From an uncultured Ectothiorhodospiraceae bacterium (GTDB lineage Bacteria > Pseudomonadota > Gammaproteobacteria > UBA9214): a DNA stretch of 64,000 nucleotides. The position numbers were made by a program, and so were the translations under genes. The stretch lies in contig CAMYJI010000007.1 in assembly GCA_947258545.1 (NCBI GenBank), positions 1-64,000 on the forward strand, written 5' to 3'. The notes beneath the pieces are model-generated. The model did no database searches. It was not told the origin of the DNA and worked only from the letters and a program-made list of their open reading frames with translations. Shown one piece after another: positions 55,645 through 64,000 of the stretch (positions within the stretch are counted from its first letter, which is position 1; the number at the start of each line of letters is the position of its first letter).

Positions 55645-57120
55645 TCAATTGGCCGAAACGGTCCGGTCACGGGCCCACGCCCGTAGCCGCGCGACCTTCT
55701 CCGCCATGACCTGGGACAGGGGTCGCGTCTGCCCGATTTCGCTGCGGATATGACCGGTATCGACCGGGACCTGGTCTTCCCGGGCCAGGTAGGCGGCTGC
55801 GACAACGGCCTGCTCGATCTCGGCACCGGAAAAGCCCTCGGTCAGCTGCGCCAGGCCGGCGATATCAAAGGCCTCGGGGTCGAGTTCGCGCTTGCGCAGG
55901 TGAATGGTGAAGATTTCCGCGCGGGTGGAGGCATCTGGCAGGTCGACAAAGAAGATCTCGTCCAGCCGTCCCTTGCGGATCAGTTCCGGGGGCAACTGCT
56001 CGATGACATTGGCGGTGGCGACAATGAATACCGCGGCCTTGCGCTCGGCCATCCAGGTCAGCAGGCTGCCGAGTATACGTAGCGAGGTGCCGCTGTCGTA
56101 ATCTCCCCCGGCGATGGCCTTTTCGATTTCATCGATCCACAGTACGCAGGGTGCCATTGCCTCGGCGGACTTGAGTGCATCGCGCAGGTTGCGTTCGGTT
56201 TCACCGAAGAACTTGTTATACAGGGTCCCGAAGTCGAGGCGCAGCAGCGGCAGGCGCCACATGCCGGCAACGGCCTTGGCGGCAAGGCTTTTGCCCCCGC
56301 CCTGCACGCCGACCAACAGGATACCCTTGGGCGCATCGAGCTGGCTGTTGGTCTCCAGGAAGGCGTTGCGACGCAGCCTGATCCAGCGCTTCAGGCCCCG
56401 CAGTCCACCCACCTCACCGAAATCAGTGGTTTCAAATTCGATCGACAGGGCGCCGTTGGTTTCCAGGAGCTGGTAGCGCGCGCGGGTTACCCGGTCGAGA
56501 TCGGCGTGATTGATGGCGCCGTCGTCAAATATAATAGTGCGTATTATTCGCTGTGCATCGGTTGCCGTGAGACCAAGGAGCTGGCGTGTTATCAGGTCAA
56601 GTGTCTTGCGGTCCGTCTTCACCTTTCGACCCATGTGTGCTTTTGACCAGTGATCGGCCTCTTCATGGATAATCCTGTCTATGTGCGGTACATCAGGCAG
56701 GGACAGGCTAAAGCGCGCGCTGAACGCCTGCAGTTCCTCCGGTATGTCAACCTCATGGCTGATCAGGACCAGCGTGTGCCCGACGCTGTGGTGCTCGAGT
56801 GCGATCTCCTTCAGCAAGCGCACATTGAAGGGGTCGTCGAGGTAGGGGTGGAAATCCAGTAACAGGTAAATGCTCGGGTTTGTCGTGGCCCTGATCTGGC
56901 CCAGGGCCTGGCGTGGTTCGATGGTATGCCGCTGGGGCGTCGATTCGAAATCGATCCGGTGCATGCCGGTCGTCGCGGACCAGGCCATCACCGGCAGGGC
57001 AAGCCTGACGGCCAGCTTGGCGAACAGGCGGGTGACCCGTTTCTCGTCCCGGGTCTCGATGACGATCAGGGGTATGCGTGACTGCAGCAGCAGCTCCAGA
57101 TCGTGCTGGTCGTTGGTCAA
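55645..57120 (-). CDS. Ycf46-like AAA+ ATPase
   Basis: 491 residues from TTG 57120. The N-terminal half is a degenerate AAA-like domain; the C-terminal half is a working AAA+ module with Walker A GVQGGGKS, Walker B VLWIDEIE, sensor VATANV and an Arg finger region KGRLDEIF. The organisation matches Ycf46/FtsH-like ATPases without a protease domain, named from plastids. In cyanobacteria relatives affect inorganic carbon use; here the role is unknown. Confidence 0.82.
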   Translation of the reverse strand: MTNDQHDLELLLQSRIPLIVIETRDEKRVTRLFAKLAVRLALPVMAWSATTGMHRIDFESTPQRHTIEPRQALGQIRATTNPSIYLLLDFHPYLDDPFNVRLLKEIALEHHSVGHTLVLISHEVDIPEELQAFSARFSLSLPDVPHIDRIIHEEADHWSKAHMGRKVKTDRKTLDLITRQLLGLTATDAQRIIRTIIFDDGAINHADLDRVTRARYQLLETNGALSIEFETTDFGEVGGLRGLKRWIRLRRNAFLETNSQLDAPKGILLVGVQGGGKSLAAKAVAGMWRLPLLRLDFGTLYNKFFGETERNLRDALKSAEAMAPCVLWIDEIEKAIAGGDYDSGTSLRILGSLLTWMAERKAAVFIVATANVIEQLPPELIRKGRLDEIFFVDLPDASTRAEIFTIHLRKRELDPEAFDIAGLAQLTEGFSGAEIEQAVVAAAYLAREDQVPVDTGHIRSEIGQTRPLSQVMAEKVARLRAWARDRTVSAN

Positions 57121-57198
57121 GACGCTAACCGATGCTGGGCTTGTGTCATAGGAAATGTATCGCCCGTGGATGGTGTTTCATGGACGGCCGGGTAGCGG

Positions 57199-57438
57199 TC
57201 AGGCCGGCTTGCAGTGCAGGATGCGGTCCAGCCTGATTTCCTGTTGCCTGCCATCCTGGCCGGTAACGACCAGGAATTCCTCGCCCTGACGGGTGCGCAG
57301 GTCATTTGGGGTGAGTACCTCGATATGCACGGTCTCAGTGCTATCTCGCCAGGTGAGCCGGAGCCTGCTGCGGTGCAGAATGGCCACTTCATATTCACTG
57401 TACAGGCCGCAGTCGATTGGTTTGTAGTCAGTCATCAT
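57199..57438 (-). CDS. rof: Rho-binding antiterminator Rof
   Basis: About 79 residues. DYKPIDCGLYSEYEVAILHR and EEFLVVTGQDGRQQEIRLDRI fit Rof (YaeO), which binds Rho and blocks termination. The start lies in a GTG-ATG-ATG cluster (57441–57435) and overlaps the end of the CPXCG gene. Confidence 0.82.
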   Translation of the reverse strand: MMTDYKPIDCGLYSEYEVAILHRSRLRLTWRDSTETVHIEVLTPNDLRTRQGEEFLVVTGQDGRQQEIRLDRILHCKPA

Positions 57439-57616
57439 CACGTCGTATTGTCAGAGAGCCCAGTTCCCGATTAAGGCCGATTTCAATATGAATTTCAATG
57501 GGACGACAGCATACCGGGCAATCCTCGATGTAGTCCTGGCTGCCGCCGGAGCAGTCCACGATGCTTTCAAAGCATTCCCCGCAATAGGGGCAGTCAATGC
57601 TGGCCGGCTCGAGCAT
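57428..57616 (-). CDS. CPXCG-motif cysteine-rich protein
   Basis: 62 residues. CPYCGE and CPVCCRP are two zinc-knuckle pairs, with a central acidic loop QDYIED. Family members are single-domain and of unknown function. It begins 23 bases before the hemW stop and its stop overlaps rof, so translation of all three is likely coupled. Confidence 0.85.
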   Translation of the reverse strand: MLEPASIDCPYCGECFESIVDCSGGSQDYIEDCPVCCRPIEIHIEIGLNRELGSLTIRRDDD

Positions 57617-58784
57617 GTTCCTGTGTATCGGTCAGCCAGTAGTGCAGTACCTCATTGAGATAGCGCTGCCCCTTTGTTGTTGTCACGATGGTGCCATTGT
57701 AATTTTCAAGCAGGCCCTGCTCCAGTGCGGCGTTAAGCGGTTTCGCGGTTGCCGAAAATGGCAGACCGGTGGCTTCACTGAAGTCCGCGGCGGTAAAGCC
57801 CCGGTCGAGTCGCAAGGCATTCAGCGCATATTCCAGCATGACATCGTCCGCGCCCAGCCGGTTTTCACTCGCTATACGTCGCTCGCCAGCAGCCTGATCC
57901 AGGTAGGCCCGCGGGTGCCGGGTCTTGGCGATGCGTGTCACGGTCTGCTGGCCGGCATCGGTGATCTTGGCATGGGCGCCGGCCCCGATACCGAGGTAGT
58001 CGCCGAATTGCCAATAATTGAGGTTATGCCGGCAGCGGTGCTTGTCCCTGCTGTAGGCAGAGACCTCATAGCGGTTATAGCCGCCTGCCTCCAGGCTGTT
58101 GCGTCCCTGTTCCTGCATGGCCCACAGCATTTCATCAGGTTGAGGTTCCGGGGGGTGCCGGTGAAACCAGGTATTCGGTTCGATGGTGAGTTCGTACCAG
58201 GAGAGGTGCGCGGGTCCCAGATCGAGTGCGATGTGCAGGTCCTCCAGGGCCTGGTCGAGTGTCTGCTCCGGGAGGCCGAACATCAGGTCCAGGTTGATGT
58301 TGTCAAAGCCAGCCTGTTGTGCCGCTCGCACAGCCCCCAGTGCCTCACGCTCATCGTGGATGCGTCCGATCTGCTGGAGTAATGATCGGTCGAAGCTCTG
58401 GATGCCGATCGACAGGCGGTTGATGCCTGCCTCGCGGAAGCCCCGGAAGTGTTCCTGGTCCACGGTACCCGGGTTGGCCTCCAGGGTGATCTCGGCCGCG
58501 GGCCTCAGAGGCACGCGCGCGCGCAGCTCACTGAGCAGCCGGCTGATGGCTGCGGGTGAAAACAGGCTGGGGGTCCCGCCGCCGATGAACACGGTTTCCA
58601 CAGTGCGACCCCAGACTCGCGGGAGATCCTGCTCCAGGTCGGCAATCAGCGCATCCACATAGGCCTGTTCCGGGATTTCATCGTGCAGCTCGTGGGAGTT
58701 GAAGTCGCAGTAGGGGCACTTGCGCACGCACCAGGGGATGTGGACGTAGAGGGACAGAGGGGGTGGGGAGGTGAAGTTGAACAT
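57594..58784 (-). CDS. hemW: Radical SAM haem chaperone HemW
   Basis: 396 residues from ATG 58784. The SAM-cluster motif CVRKCPYC (Cys 19, 23, 26) and FIGGGTPSLF are present, together with LEANPGTVD and the C-terminal HemN-like domain. HemW-type proteins, unlike HemN, lack coproporphyrinogen oxidase activity and are proposed to deliver haem. A longer frame to 59012 is not conserved and runs into a repeat. Confidence 0.92.
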   Translation of the reverse strand: MFNFTSPPPLSLYVHIPWCVRKCPYCDFNSHELHDEIPEQAYVDALIADLEQDLPRVWGRTVETVFIGGGTPSLFSPAAISRLLSELRARVPLRPAAEITLEANPGTVDQEHFRGFREAGINRLSIGIQSFDRSLLQQIGRIHDEREALGAVRAAQQAGFDNINLDLMFGLPEQTLDQALEDLHIALDLGPAHLSWYELTIEPNTWFHRHPPEPQPDEMLWAMQEQGRNSLEAGGYNRYEVSAYSRDKHRCRHNLNYWQFGDYLGIGAGAHAKITDAGQQTVTRIAKTRHPRAYLDQAAGERRIASENRLGADDVMLEYALNALRLDRGFTAADFSEATGLPFSATAKPLNAALEQGLLENYNGTIVTTTKGQRYLNEVLHYWLTDTQEHARAGQH

Positions 58785-58799
58785 GGTTGGGATACTAAT

Positions 58800-59075
58800 A
58801 CTCCGTACAGTTCTGTGGAAGCGGGCTTCCGGGCCGCACGCCGGGACCCTTTTCTTTGCTTGTCCAAAGAAAAGGGCCGAAAAGAAAGGACACTCGGAGG
58901 CTTGGATGTCAGAAGCCCTGAATATACAAGGCCGCTTCGCAGCCTTGCCTGCGCTTCTCGTGAAAATCAGCGCTCGCCGAACTCGCGATCGTGCGCGGCA
59001 CGATACGCTCAAACAGGCGGCTCGCTTTATCTGATTTTCACTGCGATGCTCGGCTGCGCCTACGGGAAGTCAGGC
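58800..59075 (+). repeat. Structured dispersed element, copy 2, with hairpin
   Basis: The perfect 12-base hairpin CCCTTTTCTTTG…CAAAGAAAAGGG (58847–58876) is followed by the conserved blocks listed for copy 1 at 31340. Stem 1 is CAAGGC/GCCTTG (58927–58947), stem 2 is GTGAAAATCAG/CTGATTTTCAC (58960–59041), and a third hairpin is ATCGTGC/GCACGAT (58988–59004). Frames translated from it are not credible proteins. Confidence 0.72.
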
Positions 59076-59119
59076 AGAACGCGCTGATAAACCGTGAAAT
59101 AGCCATAAAATCCACGGAA

Positions 59120-59255
59120 AGAAATATTCAAATAACTGTAGGAGCGCCTTGCAGACGCGATTAACCAACAACATATTTATTTGTTACGGAAACACAAGGA
59201 GTAATTTGATCAAGCAAAGAAAATAGAATCGCCGTGCGGGCGCGGGAGCCCGCTT
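59120..59255. repeat. REP-like sequence
   Basis: TGTAGGAGCGCCTTGCAGACGCGAT (59138 onwards) resembles the REP-type repeats (TGTAGGAGCGGC…) of pseudomonads and relatives. Near 59237–59254 GCGGGC…GCCCGC forms a hairpin that may also serve rdgB. The remaining bases show nothing recognisable. Confidence 0.5.
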
Positions 59256-59864
59256 TTAATTACTTGTTAGCGGCATATGACCTAATGCCGCGACCAGCTG
59301 TCGCAGGGCCTGGCCGCGATGGCTCAGTGTGTTCTTTACGTCAGGCGCGAGTTCCGCCGAGGAACAGTCGTGGGTGGGCACGTAGAACACCGGGTCGTAG
59401 CCGAAGCCGTTGTCGCCGCGTGGCTCGAACAGGATACGGCCTTCCCAGGTGCCCTGGCAGATGAGTGGCGTGGGGTCTTCGGCATGGCGCAGGTAGACCA
59501 TCAGGCACTGGAAGCGGGCCGTGCGTGCGGCTTCCGCTACCTCGCGCAGTGCATCGAGGAGTTTTTCCAGGTTGGCCTGGTCGCTGGCGCCGGTACCGGC
59601 ATAGCGTGCCGAGTAGATGCCCGGCGCACCGTTCAGGGCATCGACCTCGATCCCCGAATCATCGGCAATGGCGGGCAGGCCGGTGTGGCTGGCGGCATTG
59701 CGCGCCTTCAGCAGGGCGTTCTCGACAAAGGTCAGGCCGGTCTCCTCTGCATCCGCCACGCCGAATTCACCCTGCGGCCTGACCTGCAGGTCGAGTTCCG
59801 CCAGCAGCTGGTTGATCTCGCGCACCTTCCCCGGGTTGCCGCTGGCCAGGACAATCTCTTTCAA
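59256..59864 (-). CDS. rdgB: XTP/dITP pyrophosphatase (house-cleaning NTPase)
   Basis: 202 residues from TTG 59864. IVLASGNPGKVREI, the ENALLKARNAA segment, ADDSGIEVDALNGAPGIYSARYAG and FGYDPVF are the HAM1/RdgB signatures. It removes dITP and XTP so they are not incorporated. The TTG start has GAGGG upstream and gives family length, whereas a longer frame to 60005 has no similarity. It begins four bases after the rph stop. Confidence 0.93.
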   Translation of the reverse strand: MKEIVLASGNPGKVREINQLLAELDLQVRPQGEFGVADAEETGLTFVENALLKARNAASHTGLPAIADDSGIEVDALNGAPGIYSARYAGTGASDQANLEKLLDALREVAEAARTARFQCLMVYLRHAEDPTPLICQGTWEGRILFEPRGDNGFGYDPVFYVPTHDCSSAELAPDVKNTLSHRGQALRQLVAALGHMPLTSN

Positions 59865-59868
59865 CCGC

Positions 59869-60588
59869 TCAGCCCTCGTCCAGTGCCGCCTGCTGGCTGG
59901 CGAGCAGTTCGTCAATACCCTGCCTGGCCAGTGCCAGCATGCGGTCCAGTTCGTCCTGGCTGAAGGGGTGACCTTCGGCCGTGCCCTGGACCTCGATGAA
60001 ATCACCGGCGTCGTTCATAACGACATTCATGTCGGTCTCCGCGTTGCAGTCTTCCGCATAGTCGAGATCGAGTACCGGCGTGTCCTGGTAGATACCGACC
60101 GAGACCGAGGCGACCCGGCCGGTGAGCGGGTTCTTATCCAGGACCTTGGCGTCCAGCAGTGATTGCACGGCATCGGCGAGCGCAACGTAGCCGCCGGTGA
60201 TACTGGCGGTCCGGGTGCCACCGTCGGCCTGGATAACGTCGCAGTCGATGGTGATGGAGCGCTCGCCCAGCGCCTTCATGTCCATGACCGCGCGCAGCGA
60301 GCGCCCGATCAGGCGCTGGATCTCCATGGTGCGCCCTCCCTGCTTGCCACGGGCCGCCTCGCGGCCCATACGGCTGGTGGTCGAGCGGGGCAGCATGCCG
60401 TATTCGGCCGTCACCCAGCCCTCGCCCTTGCCCCGGAGAAAGCCGGGAATGCGCTCTTCTACAGTGGCATTGCAGAGCACGCGGGTATCGCCGAACTCCA
60501 CCAATACCGAGCCCTCGGCATGCTTGGTGTAGCTACGGGTAATGCGTACATGACGCATGTCATCGGGGGCGCGGTTGCTGGGACGCAT
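59869..60588 (-). CDS. rph: Ribonuclease PH
   Basis: 239 residues, full length. [23 protein letters not shown] and the C-terminal [19 protein letters not shown] are conserved. It trims tRNA 3' ends using phosphate. The gene pair rph–rdgB on one strand is a common arrangement. Confidence 0.97.
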   Translation of the reverse strand: MRPSNRAPDDMRHVRITRSYTKHAEGSVLVEFGDTRVLCNATVEERIPGFLRGKGEGWVTAEYGMLPRSTTSRMGREAARGKQGGRTMEIQRLIGRSLRAVMDMKALGERSITIDCDVIQADGGTRTASITGGYVALADAVQSLLDAKVLDKNPLTGRVASVSVGIYQDTPVLDLDYAEDCNAETDMNVVMNDAGDFIEVQGTAEGHPFSQDELDRMLALARQGIDELLASQQAALDEG

Positions 60589-60785
60589 GTCGGTTTCCTT
60601 GGCCTGGTTTGCGAGCGCGGATTATAGCCTGATATCCCCGACGCGAAGGCGAAATAAAGCGAGTGATATCGACCTGCCTTGTTTCGCCTTGGTAATTCAC
60701 GGGGCAGGCTGTTATAACAGGCGGCTTTATCAACACTAGGATCGAGCAAGTACATGGGTCTGCCTGTTAATGTCAGAACAACACC

Positions 60786-61895
60786 ATGAGTACTGATCTC
60801 AGGGCAAGAACAGGGGGTGTCCTGGTTACCCTAGCCGCCTTCGTGATCGTGGTTGCCGGAATGAAGGCCGCGGCATCGCTGCTGGTCCCGTTTCTGCTGG
60901 CCGTCTTCATTGCCATTATCATCGCGCCGCCCTATCAGTGGCTGCAGGAGAAAGGCTTATCAGGGGGCATGGCATTACTGGTTGTGATGGCGGCTCTGGT
61001 GATGCTGATGTTGCTGACGGGGGCATTGATCGGCAGCTCACTGGATGACTTCTCACAGGCATTGCCCGGTTATCAGGTGCGGCTGCGGGACATCACGGCC
61101 GGCCTGATCAGCTGGATGGCCGGGCAGGGCCTGGTTCTCTCGATCGACACCGTGACCCAGTACCTGGACCCGGGCAGGGCCATGAAGCTGGTCTCCACCC
61201 TGCTCAGCAGCATGGGGAATATGCTGACCAACAGCTTTCTGATCCTGATTACAGTGATATTCCTGCTGCTGGAGGCGGCCGGCCTGCCAGACAAATGGCG
61301 GGTGGCGTCGCGCAATGCCGAGGCCACGCTCGAACAGTTCAGCACGGCCACGCGGAATATCAACCACTACATGGGGATCAAGACCCTGGCCAGCCTTGCC
61401 ACCGGGCTGGTGATTGCCATCTGGTTGTGGATTCTCGGTGTGGATTATCCGCTGCTCTGGGGGCTGCTGGCCTTCCTGTTCAATTTTATTCCGAACATCG
61501 GCTCCATTCTGGCGGCGGTGCCCGCGGTGTTGCTGGCGCTGATCCAGCTGGGTGTTACCCCGGCGTTGTTGTCGGTAGCAGGCTACGCGGTGGTCAACGT
61601 CGTGATCGGCAACTTCGTCGAGCCGCGCTTTATGGGGCGCGGCCTCGGCTTGTCGACGCTGGTGGTGTTCCTGTCACTGGTGTTCTGGGGTTGGGTACTG
61701 GGTCCCGTCGGCATGCTGCTCTCGGTGCCGTTGACCATTGCCGTCAAGATCGTGCTGGACAGCCGTGAAGCAACCCGCTGGATGGCAGTGATGCTGGGGC
61801 CAAAGGTGGCAAGCGCGGGCGTGGGCAATGGAGATGACCTGGCGGCCGTGCTGGAAGACAGCGTGCAGGCCGCACAGGACACCGACAACGCCTGA
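60786..61895 (+). CDS. AI-2E family transporter (YdiK/PerM type)
   Basis: 369 residues with about eight transmembrane helices and a soluble loop after the third. FLFNFIPNIGSILAAVPAVLLAL and IVGN/VVIGNFVEPRFMGRGLGLSTLVVF are the family's C-terminal signature. Members export small molecules or act as Na+/H+ antiporters, and the substrate is unknown. Divergent from rph. Confidence 0.88.
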   Translation: MSTDLRARTGGVLVTLAAFVIVVAGMKAAASLLVPFLLAVFIAIIIAPPYQWLQEKGLSGGMALLVVMAALVMLMLLTGALIGSSLDDFSQALPGYQVRLRDITAGLISWMAGQGLVLSIDTVTQYLDPGRAMKLVSTLLSSMGNMLTNSFLILITVIFLLLEAAGLPDKWRVASRNAEATLEQFSTATRNINHYMGIKTLASLATGLVIAIWLWILGVDYPLLWGLLAFLFNFIPNIGSILAAVPAVLLALIQLGVTPALLSVAGYAVVNVVIGNFVEPRFMGRGLGLSTLVVFLSLVFWGWVLGPVGMLLSVPLTIAVKIVLDSREATRWMAVMLGPKVASAGVGNGDDLAAVLEDSVQAAQDTDNA

Positions 61896-61915
61896 GGTCC
61901 GCCGGGAAGGCGGAC

Positions 61916-62653
61916 TTATGCAGACAACCGGCAGGCCAGCAGGGTGACGTTGTCGCTGGCGGGGTGAGTGGCCTGTTCGGCCGCGGCGGCGAGCTCGCGG
62001 GCCGCCTGTTCCAGCAAGCCGGCGCCAGCCAGGCCGGCCAGCTGTTCCTCAGGGACGCTGGCCCAGAGACCGTCGCTGCACAATAGCAGGAGGTCCCCGG
62101 CCAGCAGAGTGCACGGTTCCGAGAGTGTGATGCCGGGTGGTTGCCTGTCACCGCCCAGGGCGCGACTGACGTAGTTGCGCAAGGGATGAAGTGTGCGTCC
62201 GGATTCTTCCAGTTCGCCCCGCTGGATCAGTTCCTCGACCAGGGAATGGTCGCGCGTGCGGTAGCGTACTGTTCCATTCCGTATCAGGTACAGCCGGCTG
62301 TCACCGACATGCGCCCAGCAGGCCTGCCGGTCCCGGACCAGGCAGGCCACAGCGGTGGTACGCGGGTCGACGGGCGGCGTCTGCTGAAGACCCGTGGCCA
62401 CGATATCGTGGTGGGCCTGCTCGATGCTGTACCTGAGAAACTCCCCCTGAGCCGCAAGCGGCAAATCGGCACTGTTGAACTGCCCGGCCATGCTGTCAAT
62501 GAATACCTGGGCGGCGAGTTCACCGCGCGGGTGTCCGCCCATGCCATCGGCCATTAACAGCAAGGCGCAGCCCGCCCGTTCCACGGCCAGGCAGCGATCC
62601 TGGTTAGTGGCGCGGTCCCCCTGGAGGCTGACGTGGCTGATTTCCCTGTGCAT
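61916..62653 (-). CDS. PP2C-family serine/threonine protein phosphatase
   Basis: 245 residues. Metal-binding motifs are NQDRCLA, LLMADGMGGHPRGELA, and the later LLLCSDGLWASV and DNVTLLACRL, typical of bacterial PP2C enzymes such as PrpC or Stp. No partner kinase is adjacent, which is unusual for this family. Confidence 0.9.
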   Translation of the reverse strand: MHREISHVSLQGDRATNQDRCLAVERAGCALLLMADGMGGHPRGELAAQVFIDSMAGQFNSADLPLAAQGEFLRYSIEQAHHDIVATGLQQTPPVDPRTTAVACLVRDRQACWAHVGDSRLYLIRNGTVRYRTRDHSLVEELIQRGELEESGRTLHPLRNYVSRALGGDRQPPGITLSEPCTLLAGDLLLLCSDGLWASVPEEQLAGLAGAGLLEQAARELAAAAEQATHPASDNVTLLACRLSA

Positions 62654-62746
62654 CGATGTATTGTCTGCATCTGATACGGTTTATCGGGACATCGATAAGG
62701 CTTACCATGGCGATCCCGTTTTTACCTCACAGGAGTCCATGGGCAC

Positions 62747-64000
<1,254 letters not shown>

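Noticed and set aside
58771-59034. 87-codon plus-strand frame upstream of hemW
   Set aside because: It is translated from the repeat with hairpin. Similar predictions are common artefacts of this type of element.

Overview
The window is chromosomal DNA of a Gram-negative, GC-rich gammaproteobacterium. The evidence is the conserved blocks pilMNOPQ–aroK–aroB–dgt–gltB–gltD–hemE and argS–SPOR, together with priA, rpmE, EF-G2, proton-translocating transhydrogenase (pntAB), hemW and rdgB–rph. A DsrL-like flavoprotein, a DsrE-like protein and a haem-c sensor suggest a respiratory, possibly sulfur-metabolising member of the Chromatiales or Ectothiorhodospiraceae. That placement is inference from gene content only.

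Layout. 1–3.5 kb is mobile DNA: a possible integron gene-cassette remnant (DUF4160/DUF2442 pair, an attC-like site, a glycosyltransferase) lying between two inverted copies of a small structured element, followed by a deleted IS66-family element with a passenger gene. 3.5–5.8 kb is a minus-strand signalling operon: periplasmic protein, membrane haem-c/HAMP sensor, class III nucleotide cyclase. 6.3–12.1 kb is an accessory stretch of small plus-strand genes (PH-like and other membrane proteins, zinc ribbon, MGMT, two VOC proteins of which one is frameshifted, SnoaL-like, TfoX-N). 12.2–28.7 kb carries housekeeping genes: fusA2, yqcC, a DsrE-like gene, queD, SPOR–argS, priA, pntB–pntA2–pntA1, the DsrL-like gene, an HNH nuclease and a 5'-3' exonuclease. 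28.9–41.6 kb holds a fructosamine-kinase-like gene, hemE, gltD, gltB, a WGR protein, dgt, aroB and aroK, separated by repeat-rich spacers. 41.7–51.2 kb holds an Ig-like lipoprotein, pilQPONM (type IV pilus secretin and alignment complex) and divergent mrcA. 51.2–60.6 kb holds mdh, an M48 protease, a thermonuclease, rpmE, DUF3135, a Ycf46-like AAA+ protein, rof, a CPXCG protein, hemW, rdgB and rph. 60.8–64 kb holds an AI-2E-type permease, a PP2C phosphatase, yicC and a truncated gmk.

How genes work together. gltBD assimilates ammonia using NADPH that pntAB can supply. aroK/aroB feed chorismate synthesis. PilM–PilQ form the inner- and outer-membrane parts of one pilus machine. The haem sensor is placed to control the adjacent cyclase. 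rdgB, dgt and the TfoX/MGMT genes touch nucleotide and DNA quality.

The most unusual material lies between genes: an attC-like site with extrahelical base, a dispersed element whose stems are kept by different sequences in its two copies, MITE-like inverted repeats, and two clusters of DnaA boxes. No rRNA, tRNA or CRISPR array was recognised. No completely new multi-gene system could be demonstrated from sequence alone.
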